A stretch of DNA of 64,000 nucleotides from CAHJWH01 sp965198905 (GTDB lineage: Bacteria > Pseudomonadota > Alphaproteobacteria > Caulobacterales > Caulobacteraceae), in NCBI GenBank assembly GCA_965198905.1, contig OZ240678.1, forward strand, positions 2,356,001 to 2,420,000. The letters run 5' to 3'. The position numbers and the translations under genes were made by a program. Of the stretch, positions 26,502 to 34,974 are shown one piece after another. The notes beneath the pieces were generated by a model. That model was not told the origin of the DNA. It saw only the letters and a list, made by a program, of their open reading frames with translations, and made no database searches. Each line of letters begins with the position of its first letter. Position 1 is the stretch's first letter.

Positions 26502-27134
26502 TTAGGCTCCGCCCCCCTTCAACTCGTTCGCCAGGCGGACCTTGCGAGCCTCCGCCACGCTGATGCCCAGGATGCGGAGCTGGTATTCGGCGGCGCGGGC
26601 TGACACGTCCGGTCCGGCGCCTGCCAGCCGGGCGCTGACCCCGGCGCGAAGGATCGCGAGATGGGCGTCGATGACGAACTCGTCCAACGGTTCGTCGAAG
26701 CGGCCCTGCTTGATCCCGAGCGCCACGTCCAGGCGCATGTAGCGCGCCACATCCTCCTTGATCGCCTCGAACTCGCTGAAGGCGGACAGCAGCAGGCGAC
26801 CCCAGACCGGCTCCCCCGCGGCAATCTCGATGAACTGCTGGGTGCCGTAGGCGACGCGGGCCGCGCCGTCGTCCATCGACAGGCGGGTGCTGTTCATCTC
26901 CTCGTGCATGGCCAGGGTGACGGCCTGGCAGACGGCCGCCACGATCTCGGACTTGTCGCGGAAGTAGAGGTAGAAGGTGCCGTTGGCGAGTTCCGCTGCG
27001 GCGGCGATCTCGCTGACGGAGGTGGCGCTGATGCCGCGCTCCGACATGAGGCGCAGGGCCGCCTGGGTCAGCCGCGCCCGGGTGCGGGCCCGCTTCCCAT
27101 CCTGCCGGGGCAGCGCACGTGAGGGCTTCTCCAT
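26502..27134 (-). CDS. TetR-family transcriptional repressor (TetR1)
   Basis: 210-residue TetR/AcrR regulator. The HTH spans about residues 15-60: RLTQAALRLMSERGISATSV then SEIAAAAELANGTFYLYFRD, followed by a ligand-binding helical domain. ATG 27132-27134 gives MEKPSRALPRQDGKRARTRA; an earlier in-frame start is possible but adds only a short odd leader. It faces away from the Dabb-ligase-dioxygenase operon. The shared region carries a promoter whose spacer holds the repeat CTCATGATGAG and GAGATACCTC (27175-27213). The same arrangement occurs before TonB receptor 2 (39621-39660), so this protein is the best candidate to repress both. Inducer unknown. Confidence 0.9.
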   Translation of the reverse strand: MEKPSRALPRQDGKRARTRARLTQAALRLMSERGISATSVSEIAAAAELANGTFYLYFRDKSEIVAAVCQAVTLAMHEEMNSTRLSMDDGAARVAYGTQQFIEIAAGEPVWGRLLLSAFSEFEAIKEDVARYMRLDVALGIKQGRFDEPLDEFVIDAHLAILRAGVSARLAGAGPDVSARAAEYQLRILGISVAEARKVRLANELKGGGA

Positions 27135-27174
27135 CTGCCCACGCTTAGCCGACCTGGACCACCCGGGCAAATTG

Positions 27175-27213
27175 TTGACGTGCTTCTCATGATGAGATAC
27201 CTCTCATTTCGAG
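27175..27213 (+). promoter_or_regulatory. Promoter with TetR1-type operator, copy 1
   Basis: TTGACG (27175-27180), a 17-base spacer, then TACCTC (27198-27203). Inverted half-sites CTCAT-GA-TGAG and the palindrome GAGATACCTC fill the spacer and -10. The arrangement is repeated at 39621-39660 with most positions conserved. It drives the plus-strand operon starting at 27340. Confidence 0.8.
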
Positions 27214-27339
27214 GCGCGAGAGGAGGCGCGTGAAGCCGCAAGGCTGGCGCTTTATCCCGACAGGGATCGGACCAAGACGTTCCAGCGTCGCCGGAGGGGT
27301 GACGATACAGGGGCGCTGCTGTCCAGGGGGAGGTTCTTG

Positions 27340-27627
27340 TTGGTCAAGCACGTCGTCATCTTCACCTGGATCGCTGAGGCGACGTCCGAACAGGTGGCGG
27401 CGCTTAGCGCGGCGCTGGACCGGCTGGCGGAAGAGGTGGCGGACATCGCCAAAATCCGACACGGGCCCGACCTGCGCTTCCGCGAAGGCAATGGCGACTA
27501 CGCCCTGGTGGCGAGCTTCGCCGACCGGGCGGGCTGGGACGCCTATCAGGCGCATCCCAAGCACAAGGCCTTCGTGCAAGACTTCGTGACGCCGCTGCAG
27601 GCCAGCCGCGTCGCGATACAGTTCTGA
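27340..27627 (+). CDS. Dabb-family (stress-responsive A/B barrel) protein
   Basis: 95-residue dimeric ferredoxin-like A+B barrel (Dabb) protein: VKHVVIFTWIAEATSEQVAA at the N-terminus, EVADIAKIRHGPDLRF in the middle, and YALVASFADRAGWDAYQAHP with HKAFVQDFV at the end, the conserved HPxHxxF-like region. There are two neighbouring TTG codons (27337 and 27340) and no ATG; the GGGGGAGG at 27326-27333 fits the second. Dabb proteins include small cyclases and olivetolic-acid-cyclase relatives but many are uncharacterised. First gene of an operon with ligase, extradiol dioxygenase, FAH protein and adenylate kinase. A role in handling a reactive pathway intermediate is inference. Confidence 0.82.
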   Translation: MVKHVVIFTWIAEATSEQVAALSAALDRLAEEVADIAKIRHGPDLRFREGNGDYALVASFADRAGWDAYQAHPKHKAFVQDFVTPLQASRVAIQF

Positions 27628-27641
27628 CGGGAGCCTCTAAG

Positions 27642-29177
27642 GTGAGCGAGACCACTGGGATCGACCGAGACGAGAAGAACGCAAACGTCTTCGCCTTGTT
27701 TGCGCGCGGGGCGGCGGCCAACCCGGACCGCGCCTTCCTGGTGGTTGAGGGCCGGAAGCTTCTGACCTACGCCGCCATGCTGGCCGAGACCGGCCGGGCC
27801 GCGGCCTGGCTGCGCGCCACCGGCGTGCACCCGGGGGAGCGGGTCCTGGTCCAGGCGCACAAGTCGCCCGCCGCGGTGATCCTGTATCTCGCCTGCCTTC
27901 GCGCCGGCGTCGTCTTCATCCCGCTCAACACCGCCTACCAGGAAGGTGAGCTCCGGTATTTCCTGTCCGACTCCGAGCCGGCCCTGCTCGTCGCCAGCCC
28001 CGGCCTGCCGGGCGAGAGCGTCGCGTTCGGCGGGACGCGGGTGGCGATGGGCGGCGACCTCAAGGCCGCGCCTTGGGCGGCGACCGAAGACGAGCTGCCC
28101 GTGGCGCAGGCCGCCGCCGCCGACCCCGCGGCCATCCTCTACACCTCGGGCACCACCGGCCGGTCCAAGGGCGCAGTGCTGACCCATGGCAACCTGTCGT
28201 CCAACGTGCAGGTGCTGGGCCAGGCGTGGCGCTGGCGGGACGACGACGTGCTGCTGCACGCCCTGCCCATCTTCCACGCCCACGGCCTGTTCGTCGCCCT
28301 GCACTGCGCGCTGCTGCACGCCTCGCCGATCCTGTTCCACGAGCGCTTCGACGCCAAGGCGGTGGTGGCCGAGCTGCCCCGCGCCACCGTCTTCATGGGC
28401 GTGCCGACCTTCTACACGCGGCTCCTCACCGAGCCGGCGTTCGACGCGGCGCTGTGCGGCCACATGCGGCTGTTCATCAGCGGCTCGGCGCCGCTGCTCG
28501 ACGCCACCTTCGAAGCGTTCCGCCAGCGCACCGGCCACACGATCCTTGAGCGCTACGGCATGACCGAGGCGCTGATGGTGACCTCCAACCCCTATGACGG
28601 GCCGCGCATCGCGGGGAGCGTCGGGCCTGCCCTGCCGGGCGTGTCGGTGCGCGTGGTCGACGGCGAGGGCCGGCGCGCAGGCCCGGGCGAGCCCGGCGGG
28701 CTGGAGATCAAGGGGCCGAACCTGTTCGCCGGCTACTGGCGCAACCCCGAGAAGACCGCGCAGGACCACACCGCTGACGGCTACTTCATCAGCGGCGACA
28801 TCGCCATGGAGGACGAGGCGGGCTTCGTCCGTATCGTCGGGCGCCAGAAGGATCTGATCATCTCGGGCGGCTACAACATCTATCCCAAGGAGATCGAGCT
28901 GGCCATCGATGCACTGGACGGCGTCGTCGAGAGCGCGGTGATCGGCGTGGCCCATCCCGACTTCGGGGAGGGCGTGGTGGCCGTGGTCGCCCGCGCGCCC
29001 GGACACGATCTGCAGGCGGCGGAGATCAGCTCCGCCCTCTCCACCCAGCTCGCCGCGTTCAAGCGGCCCAAGACGATCGTGATCGTCGACGAACTGCCGC
29101 GCAACGCCATGGGCAAGGTCCAGAAGGCCGAGCTGCGCACCCTCCACCGGCACGCCTTCGCCGCCGCCCCGGTCTGA
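27642..29177 (+). CDS. Malonyl-CoA-synthetase-like AMP-forming ligase
   Basis: 511-residue ANL ligase closest in appearance to MatB malonyl-CoA synthetases. Seen: AAILYTSGTTGRSKGAVLTH (about residues 165-184), LPIFHAHGLFVALHCALLHA, the MatB-like VFMGVPTFYTRLL, ERYGMTEALMVTSNPYDG, and LPRNAMGKVQKAELR with the catalytic Lys. The GTG start at 27642 follows the Dabb stop by 14 bases. It would convert malonate or a related short dicarboxylic acid to its CoA ester and release AMP, which the adenylate kinase at the end of this operon could recycle. Exact substrate uncertain. Confidence 0.85.
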   Translation: MSETTGIDRDEKNANVFALFARGAAANPDRAFLVVEGRKLLTYAAMLAETGRAAAWLRATGVHPGERVLVQAHKSPAAVILYLACLRAGVVFIPLNTAYQEGELRYFLSDSEPALLVASPGLPGESVAFGGTRVAMGGDLKAAPWAATEDELPVAQAAAADPAAILYTSGTTGRSKGAVLTHGNLSSNVQVLGQAWRWRDDDVLLHALPIFHAHGLFVALHCALLHASPILFHERFDAKAVVAELPRATVFMGVPTFYTRLLTEPAFDAALCGHMRLFISGSAPLLDATFEAFRQRTGHTILERYGMTEALMVTSNPYDGPRIAGSVGPALPGVSVRVVDGEGRRAGPGEPGGLEIKGPNLFAGYWRNPEKTAQDHTADGYFISGDIAMEDEAGFVRIVGRQKDLIISGGYNIYPKEIELAIDALDGVVESAVIGVAHPDFGEGVVAVVARAPGHDLQAAEISSALSTQLAAFKRPKTIVIVDELPRNAMGKVQKAELRTLHRHAFAAAPV

Positions 29178-29202
29178 CCGGCCAAGACGTCCTGGAGCTC
29201 CC

Positions 29203-30135
29203 ATGATCCAACTGCCGAAACCCGTCTACAAGCCAGCCTTCAACGTCACCCGCGCCAGCCACCTGGTCTCGCGCGTCCGCGACCTGGAGGCCAGCCGCGC
29301 CTTCTACTGCGACCTGCTGGGCATGGTGGTCAGCGACGAGGACGCCACCACCCTGTGGCTCCGCGGGCTGGAGGAGGGCTGCCACCACAGCCTCGTCCTC
29401 AAGCAAGGCGAGCCGGCGGCCGAGCGGGTGGGGATGCGCGTCCTGACCGAGGAGGACCTCGACCTGCTGCAGGCCCACTTCGCCGCCGCGGGCTTCCCGA
29501 CCGAGTGGGTCGAGGTTCCCTTCCAGGGTCGCACGCTGCACACCACCGACCCGGCCGGGACGCCGCTGGAGTTCTGCGCCACCATGCAGACGCGCCCGCG
29601 CCTGTTCGCCCACGCCGAGCGCTTCCACGGCGCCTGCGCGCTGCGGCTGGACCACTTCCAGGTCGTCACCCCCAAGGTCCGCGAAAGCCTGGACTTCTAC
29701 AACGCCATGGGCTTCCGCCTGTCGGAATACGTGGTCAAGGGCGACAGCCTGGAGATGATCTTCCTGCAGCGGAAGGGCAATCCGCACGACATCGTGTTCG
29801 CCAACAGCTCAGGCCCGCGCCTGCACCACTGCGCCTACCAGGTGCCCGAGACCCATCACCTGATGCATGTCTGCGACCTGTTCGTGGTCGGCGACAAGGA
29901 GGGCCAGGTGGAGTTCGGGCCGGCGCGCCACTTCAGCCCCGGGCTGGCCCGCTTCCTCTACCTGCGCGACCCCGACGGCCACCGCATCGAGCTCTTCCCC
30001 AGCCACTACCATACGGTGGACATCGAGGACGAGCCGCTGGCGTGGGAGGCGCCGGAGTTCAAGATCGGCGGCTGGACCGAGCCGCCGGACCGCTGGTGGA
30101 ACGACACCACCGCCTTCGTCGCCGCTGGCCGCTGA
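29203..30135 (+). CDS. Extradiol ring-cleavage dioxygenase, type I (VOC)
   Basis: 310-residue two-domain VOC extradiol dioxygenase opening a catechol ring next to the diol with Fe(II) and O2. N-terminal domain: SHLVSRVRDLEASRAFYCDL. C-terminal catalytic domain: LRLDHFQVVTPKVRESLDFY (first His ligand), PRLHHCAYQVPETHHLMHVC (second His and acid/base His candidates), YLRDPDGHRIELFPSHYH (Glu ligand). All three metal ligands are in place, so it should be active. Closest style is the homoprotocatechuate/catechol 2,3-dioxygenase group. The next gene is an FAH-fold enzyme of the kind that processes meta-cleavage products, supporting a meta pathway. Confidence 0.9.
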   Translation: MIQLPKPVYKPAFNVTRASHLVSRVRDLEASRAFYCDLLGMVVSDEDATTLWLRGLEEGCHHSLVLKQGEPAAERVGMRVLTEEDLDLLQAHFAAAGFPTEWVEVPFQGRTLHTTDPAGTPLEFCATMQTRPRLFAHAERFHGACALRLDHFQVVTPKVRESLDFYNAMGFRLSEYVVKGDSLEMIFLQRKGNPHDIVFANSSGPRLHHCAYQVPETHHLMHVCDLFVVGDKEGQVEFGPARHFSPGLARFLYLRDPDGHRIELFPSHYHTVDIEDEPLAWEAPEFKIGGWTEPPDRWWNDTTAFVAAGR

Positions 30136-30152
30136 TCCCGGAGCCCCACCCG

Positions 30153-30980
30153 ATGCGCATCGTCACCTTCTCCCGCAACGGCGGCGTCCACCATGGCGTG
30201 CGCACGGGCGAGCGGATCACCGTCCACCCGACCGCGACCTCGGCCATAGAGCTGGCCATGGACGCCACAGCCCACCAGGCGGGCGAGGAGGTCGCGCTCT
30301 CCGACGTCACGCTGCTGGCCCCGGTCCCGCGCCCGGGCAAGGTGATCTGCATCGGGCTGAACTACCGCGACCACGCCGCGGAGGGCGGCAACCCGATCCC
30401 CGACTACCCCGCCGTGTTCCTGCGGGGCGCGACCTCGCTGGTCGGCCCGGGCCAGCCCATCATCATGCCCGACTGTTCCGACAAGCTGGACTTCGAGGCC
30501 GAGCTCGGGGTGGTGATCGGCCGGACGGCGACCAACGTGCACGAAAACCCGCTCGACTATGTCGCCGGCTACTGCTGCTTCAACGACGGCACGATCCGCG
30601 ACTACCAGCGCAAGTCCAGCCAGTGGACCGTCGGCAAGAACTTCGACCTGACCGGGGCGTTCAGCGCCGAGCTGGTTACGCCGGACGAGCTTCCGCCCGG
30701 CGCCGCCGGGCTGAGGATCACCTCGCGGGTCAACGGCGGGATCATGCAGGACGGCGACACCGGCGACATGATCTTCGACGTGGCCACCCTGGTCACGGTC
30801 CTGTCGGAGGCCATGACGCTGGAGCCCGGCGACGTCATCGCCACGGGCACCCCGGCCGGCGTCGGCTATGCAAGGAAGCCCCCGGTCTTCCTGCGCGAAG
30901 GCGACGAGATCGAGATCGAAATCGAGCGGATCGGCAAGGCCACCAACCTCATCGCCCGCCGGGGCGTGCAGCGAGCCTAG
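30153..30980 (+). CDS. Fumarylacetoacetate-hydrolase-family protein
   Basis: 275-residue FAH-fold enzyme (isomerase/decarboxylase/hydrolase of ring-cleavage products). Seen: KVICIGLNYRDHAAEGGNPI (about residues 63-82), the metal-binding Glu pair in KLDFEAELGVVIGRTA, CFNDGTIRDYQRKSSQWTVG, and the C-terminal PGDVIATGTPAGVGYA. Metal ligands (ExE and D) are present. It lies 17 bases behind the extradiol dioxygenase and 2 bases before the adenylate kinase, so it is co-transcribed. It probably acts on the meta-cleavage product or its tautomer, like HpaG-type enzymes. The precise reaction cannot be read from sequence. Confidence 0.9.
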   Translation: MRIVTFSRNGGVHHGVRTGERITVHPTATSAIELAMDATAHQAGEEVALSDVTLLAPVPRPGKVICIGLNYRDHAAEGGNPIPDYPAVFLRGATSLVGPGQPIIMPDCSDKLDFEAELGVVIGRTATNVHENPLDYVAGYCCFNDGTIRDYQRKSSQWTVGKNFDLTGAFSAELVTPDELPPGAAGLRITSRVNGGIMQDGDTGDMIFDVATLVTVLSEAMTLEPGDVIATGTPAGVGYARKPPVFLREGDEIEIEIERIGKATNLIARRGVQRA

Positions 30981-30982
30981 CC

Positions 30983-31660
30983 ATGTCGCCGGTGGAGACG
31001 AGGGCGGCGGCCAACCTCATCCTGCTCGGGCCGCCGGGCGCGGGCAAGGGCACCCAGGCGAGCCGTCTCGTGGCCGAGCGCGGCATGGTCCAGCTCTCCA
31101 CCGGCGACATGCTGCGCGCCGCAGTGGGCGCTCGAACCCCCATAGGCCTGCAGACCAAGGCGATCATGGACGCGGGCGGGCTCGTCTCCGACGCCATCGT
31201 CTCGGCGCTGGTCGGCGAGCGGCTGGACGGCCTGGCCGGGCGCTACGGCGTGATCTTCGACGGCTACCCGCGCACCCAGCCCCAGGCCGAGGCGCTCGAC
31301 GTGCTCCTGACCGAGCGCGGCCAGCAACTCGACCGCGTGATCGAACTCTGTGTCGACGAGGACGCGCTTACTGAACGCCTGGTCGGCCGCTCCACCTGTG
31401 CGGTCTGCGGAGAAGGCTATCACGATCGCTTCAAGCCCCCGCGCGCCGAGGGCGTCTGCGACGTCTGCGGGGCCAAGGATTTCAGGCGGCGTCCCGACGA
31501 CACCGCCGCGACCGTGCACACGCGATTGGCCGAGTACCGCGCCAAGACCGCGCCGATCCTGCCCTACTACGAGGCCCGCGGGCTCGTCGCGCGCGTCGAC
31601 GGCATGGGCGACATGGCCGAGGTCGGAGCCGCAATCGACCGGGCGCTGGCGGCGCGCTGA
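30983..31660 (+). CDS. Adenylate kinase, zinc-LID type, in a catabolic operon
   Basis: 225-residue adenylate kinase (ATP + AMP to 2 ADP). Seen: P-loop LGPPGAGKGTQASRLVAERG near residue 14, AMP-site STGDMLRAAV, DGYPRTQPQAEALD, and a LID with two CxxC pairs, CAVCGEGYH and CDVCGAKDFRRRPDD, which would bind Zn. It ends in the usual YY-containing helix. It is complete and starts 2 bases after the FAH gene. Housekeeping adk normally sits among ribosomal genes, so this is probably an accessory copy. Since CoA ligases make AMP, a role in AMP recycling is likely, though that is inference. The symbol is left blank because this is probably not the main adk. Confidence 0.9.
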   Translation: MSPVETRAAANLILLGPPGAGKGTQASRLVAERGMVQLSTGDMLRAAVGARTPIGLQTKAIMDAGGLVSDAIVSALVGERLDGLAGRYGVIFDGYPRTQPQAEALDVLLTERGQQLDRVIELCVDEDALTERLVGRSTCAVCGEGYHDRFKPPRAEGVCDVCGAKDFRRRPDDTAATVHTRLAEYRAKTAPILPYYEARGLVARVDGMGDMAEVGAAIDRALAAR

Positions 31661-31707
31661 CGCCGCGGAGGAAGGAGAGCGGCTGAAGCCTGGCCGGCGG
31701 GGAGCCC

Positions 31708-32610
31708 CTAGCGCCCGCTCCCCGGGGCGCGGCCGTCGCGCCCGGCCTGGACCGCCGCGTACTCCCGCCGCACGAAGGCCTCGAAGCTGGTCGGCGCCCG
31801 GCCGAGCAGCCAGGTCAGGACGTTGGGGTTGCCGACGAAGTCATGGCGGCTGTAGCGCGCGCTGATCGCGCGGGCGGCCGCCACTTCGTAGGGGCGCTCG
31901 TCCAGGTCCTCGATCCGCAGGTACTGTTTGATGAAGACCTCCGGCTCGATCCGCTCCGTGCGGACCTCGCGCCCCACCACCCCGGAGATGATCGCGGCGA
32001 GGTCGTGGGCGGTGTAGCGGCCAGGCGAGGCGAGCTCGTAGGTGGCGCCCCAGTGTCGCTCGCCCTGGGTCAGGACGGTGGCGGCCACCTCTGCGACGTC
32101 GCCAATGTCGACCAGCGACTGATGGCGCTCCAGCGTCCAGGTGAGGCGGAAGACGCCGTGCTCGAAGGCGGGGCGCAGCCGCATGGGCACCATGAAGTTG
32201 GTCGGCTGCAGGATGGTGAACTCCAGCCCCGACGACAGCAGGTACTCCTCGATGTCGCGCTTGATCTGGTGCTGGACCAGGTCGGTCAGGATGGCGTGGA
32301 GCACCGAGCTGAACACGAAGTGGCGCACGCCCGCGGCGCGGGCGGCGTCCACGGCGGCGAAGCCCAGCTCCCTTTCCTTGGGGTTCAGGGTCGGCCCGAC
32401 GTGATAGACCGTCTGGGCGCCCTCCATGGCGCGGGCCAGCACGTCCGGCTCGGTGACGTCGCCGACCACGACGTCGCTCACGCCCTTGGCGCGTAGCGCC
32501 TCGGCCGACTCCTGCGAGCGCACGCAGGCGCGCAGCGGCACCCCCGCCGCCAGGAGCCGGGGAACCAGCCACCTGCCCTGATTGCCGTTCGCGGCGGTCA
32601 CAAGGATCAT
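31708..32610 (-). CDS. NmrA-like NAD(P)-binding protein
   Basis: 300-residue atypical SDR of the NmrA/quinone-reductase-2-like group. Seen: the N-terminal Rossmann motif MILVTAANGNQGRWLVPRLL (GxxGxxG variant at residues 8-13), VVGDVTEPDVLARAMEGAQT, and VRHFVFSSVLHAILTDLVQH. It lacks the canonical YxxxK catalytic pair, as usual for NmrA-type proteins, so it may be a reductase on quinone-like substrates or a redox sensor. Last gene of a minus-strand operon behind the FAD hydroxylase (42 bases) and flavin reductase. Function in the pathway is uncertain. Confidence 0.82.
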   Translation of the reverse strand: MILVTAANGNQGRWLVPRLLAAGVPLRACVRSQESAEALRAKGVSDVVVGDVTEPDVLARAMEGAQTVYHVGPTLNPKERELGFAAVDAARAAGVRHFVFSSVLHAILTDLVQHQIKRDIEEYLLSSGLEFTILQPTNFMVPMRLRPAFEHGVFRLTWTLERHQSLVDIGDVAEVAATVLTQGERHWGATYELASPGRYTAHDLAAIISGVVGREVRTERIEPEVFIKQYLRIEDLDERPYEVAAARAISARYSRHDFVGNPNVLTWLLGRAPTSFEAFVRREYAAVQAGRDGRAPGSGR

Positions 32611-32652
32611 CGTTCAGCCTCTTATGTCTCGTGCCCGGCTGGACCCGCGGCG

Positions 32653-34224
32653 TCAGACCGCCAGAAGAGCGGGTTGCCTGGCGGGTTCGAGCAGGTGGCG
32701 GGCGGAGGCGACCAGCGGGCCGACCTCCGAGGCGCGGGAGGTCCCGAAGACATACAGGTCGGGGCGCACCAGCACCGCCTCCACGCCCAGCCGGTCGAAC
32801 CAGGCGGCGTAGGCGCCGTCGAGATCGACCGTGTCGCCCTGCGGCCCGAAGTCGGCGACGACGCCGCGAAGCGCGCGCAGGGCGTCCTGGACCGACGGGT
32901 CGAGGACAGGCCGGGCGGCCTGGCTGCGCATCAGCAGCTGCCAGCCGGGGCCCACCACGTCGTCGAACAGCCCCTCGCGCCCGTCGCGCCTCACGCGGCC
33001 CTGGACCGACAGGTAGCCGGCGTTCGGGTCGTCCGAGCGGTAGGCGCCCCCGTCGCCGAGCCGCGGCTCCGGCGGCGGCTTCAGCGCCAGCGCCGGGTCC
33101 TTCAGCGCCGCCTTCATGCGCGCGTCGCGCAGGGCGACCTCGTCGGGATCGGTCATGCAGATCACCCGGCCCACTTCCACGGCCTGGCGGATGATCTCCT
33201 GCACGTGCTCGCTGCGCTCGGGTCCGTAGGACTCCAGCAGGGCCTCCGAAGCCCCTCCGCCCAGGATGGCTGCGAGCCGCCAGCTCAGCGCCATGCCGTC
33301 GCGCAGGCCCGAGCACAGCCCCTGGCCGAGGAAGGGCGGCATGAGGTGCGCCGCATCGCCCGCAAGCAGGACGCGCCCGGCCTTCCACTGGTGCGCCCAG
33401 GATCCGCGGAAGGTGTAGACGGCGTGGCGCTCGAGCGTGGCGTTGTCCGGCGTGACGTTCCAGGGCGCCAGCAGCCGCCAGGCCGTCTCCGGCGTGTTCA
33501 GCTCTTCGATGGTCTCATGCGGCAGGCGCATAAACTCCCACCGCCGGCGCCCCGGGCCGCTGCCCACCAGGGTGGTCGGCCGGGCCGGGTTGCAGACCTG
33601 GACGACGTAGGGCTTCCAGACCCGCTCGGTATGGGGCACGACGTCCACGACCAGCCAGTCGTAGGCGAAGCCGAGGTCGGTCTGGGCGACGCCCAGCTGC
33701 TCGCGCACCGTGCTGCGGGCCCCGTCCGCCCCGATGACGTAGCGGGCCTCCTCGGAGGTCCTGACCGCCTCGTCGCTGGAGGCGGCGAACTCAAGGGCCA
33801 CACGGCCGCCATCCTGCTCCAGCCCCGTCAGCATCCATCCCCGGCGGACCTCGACGTTGGGGAGCGCTTCGAGCTGGCGGACCAGCATCCGCTCCAGGTC
33901 GGGCTGGTAGAACATGCTGACCTGCGGCCACCCCGAGGCGCCGGGCCGGTTCCAGTCGATCTTCAGCAGCGGCTCGCCACGCTGGTCCAGGAACTCGTAG
34001 GTCTTCTCAGGTCCGATGATGGGATCCAGGAGTGGTGCGAACTCGTCGGCGAGCCCGGCGTCCTGCAACAGGCGGATGATCTCGTGATCGAGCGTGCAGG
34101 CGCGGGGCAGGGGATAGAAGTTCGGCCAGCGCTCGTACACCGCAACCGTCCGGCCGCTGCGACCCAGAAGCAGCGCCGTGAACAGGCCGACCGGCCCGGC
34201 GCCGACGATGGCTACGTCAATCAT
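32653..34224 (-). CDS. FAD-dependent aromatic hydroxylase (MhpA/PheA-like)
   Basis: 523-residue class-A flavoprotein monooxygenase using NAD(P)H and O2 to hydroxylate an aromatic ring. Seen: the N-terminal FAD motif VAIVGAGPVGLFTALLLGRS (residues 4-23), the YVIGADGARSTVREQLGVAQ DG motif, and GRVLLAGDAAHLMPPFLGQG with the GD motif for the FAD ribityl chain. The C-terminal thioredoxin-like domain (DLYVFGTSRASEVG region) is typical of 3-(3-hydroxyphenyl)propionate and related hydroxylases. It needs no separate reductase. It follows the flavin reductase gene by 64 bases in the same minus-strand operon under a GntR-type operator. The substrate is probably a phenolic acid, inferred from family. Confidence 0.9.
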   Translation of the reverse strand: MIDVAIVGAGPVGLFTALLLGRSGRTVAVYERWPNFYPLPRACTLDHEIIRLLQDAGLADEFAPLLDPIIGPEKTYEFLDQRGEPLLKIDWNRPGASGWPQVSMFYQPDLERMLVRQLEALPNVEVRRGWMLTGLEQDGGRVALEFAASSDEAVRTSEEARYVIGADGARSTVREQLGVAQTDLGFAYDWLVVDVVPHTERVWKPYVVQVCNPARPTTLVGSGPGRRRWEFMRLPHETIEELNTPETAWRLLAPWNVTPDNATLERHAVYTFRGSWAHQWKAGRVLLAGDAAHLMPPFLGQGLCSGLRDGMALSWRLAAILGGGASEALLESYGPERSEHVQEIIRQAVEVGRVICMTDPDEVALRDARMKAALKDPALALKPPPEPRLGDGGAYRSDDPNAGYLSVQGRVRRDGREGLFDDVVGPGWQLLMRSQAARPVLDPSVQDALRALRGVVADFGPQGDTVDLDGAYAAWFDRLGVEAVLVRPDLYVFGTSRASEVGPLVASARHLLEPARQPALLAV

Positions 34225-34288
34225 AAGGACTCCGTGCTCCCGAGCACCTTGCCGGACAGGCCGGCGTACCGCCCCGGGTTGGGCATCC

Positions 34289-34786
34289 TCACGCCTCCAC
34301 GGCGAAGGGCGAGAAGCTGCCGTAGGCGCCCTTCAGGAACACGAGCGGCGGATGGGGGCGCCCGACATCCAGCGCGAGCACTTCGCCGAGGGCGATGTAG
34401 TGGTCTCCGGCCTCGTGGACCGCGTAGAGCTCGCAGTCGATCCAGGCGACCACGTCCTCCAGGATCGGGACGTTCGCCTCCGACAGGCGGTAGGCGACCG
34501 CCTCGAACTTGTCGGCCGCCTTGGAGGACAGCGCCCGGCATACGTCCTGCTGCCGCTCGGACAGCACGTTGACGCAGAACCGTCCGGCGGCCTGGACCAG
34601 GGGCCAGGTGGTGGAGTTGCGGTCGGGCAGGAAGGCGACCAGCGGCGGGTCGAGCGAGACGGAGGTGAAGGAGCCCACGACCATCCCGACCGGCCGCTCG
34701 CCGCTCAACGCCGTGATGGCGCACACGCCCGTCGGGTAGTGCCCCAGGATGCGGCGGAACTCACGGCTATCGAGGGCGACCCTCAT
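34289..34786 (-). CDS. Flavin reductase (HpaC/HsaB-like)
   Basis: 165-residue flavin:NAD(P)H reductase of the flavin_Reduct family, supplying free reduced FMN/FAD to a two-component monooxygenase. Seen: FRRILGHYPTGVCAITALSG, the flavin-binding SFTSVSLDPPLVAFLPDRNS and GRFCVNVLSERQQ, and a C-terminal HYIALGEVLALDVG. The ATG at 34786 follows a GAGGGAGTGAG-like ribosome site. It opens a minus-strand operon with the FAD hydroxylase and NmrA-like protein. A class-A hydroxylase does not need it, so its likely client is the HsaA-like flavoprotein at 24411-25673 in another operon. Its promoter holds the GntR-type site at 34897-34921. Confidence 0.88.
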   Translation of the reverse strand: MRVALDSREFRRILGHYPTGVCAITALSGERPVGMVVGSFTSVSLDPPLVAFLPDRNSTTWPLVQAAGRFCVNVLSERQQDVCRALSSKAADKFEAVAYRLSEANVPILEDVVAWIDCELYAVHEAGDHYIALGEVLALDVGRPHPPLVFLKGAYGSFSPFAVEA

Positions 34787-34896
34787 CTCACTCCCTCCCT
34801 GTCCGCGGCTTCAGCCATGGCCCATGGCGGGCGCGCGACAGATCGCTCTGACCCCCTTGCCGCGGCATGGAGATTGACGGCGTCTTGGGCTATATA

Positions 34897-34921
34897 CTAG
34901 GTCACCAGGGGACCTTGTCAA
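34897..34921 (-). promoter_or_regulatory. GntR-type operator/promoter, copy 1
   Basis: Read on the minus strand: TTGACAAGGTCCC then CTGGTGACCTAG, followed by TATATAG. The near-palindrome TGGTGACC lies between -35 and -10. Same arrangement as copies at 35407-35432 and 39523-39548. Drives the flavin reductase operon. Confidence 0.78.
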
Positions 34922-34974
34922 CGCGGGCGCCCTGGCGGGCGCGTTGGGTCAGGGCCCTGATGGGAGGAGTAGCG

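Noticed and set aside
27546..29204. 552-codon minus-strand frame
   Set aside because: Antisense shadow of the MatB-like ligase, no motifs.
29355..30152. Long frame extending upstream of the FAH gene inside the dioxygenase gene
   Set aside because: Only the part from ATG 30153 has FAH homology; the upstream part is an alternate frame of the dioxygenase.
32674..34572. 632-codon plus-strand frame
   Set aside because: Antisense shadow of the FAD hydroxylase and flavin reductase.
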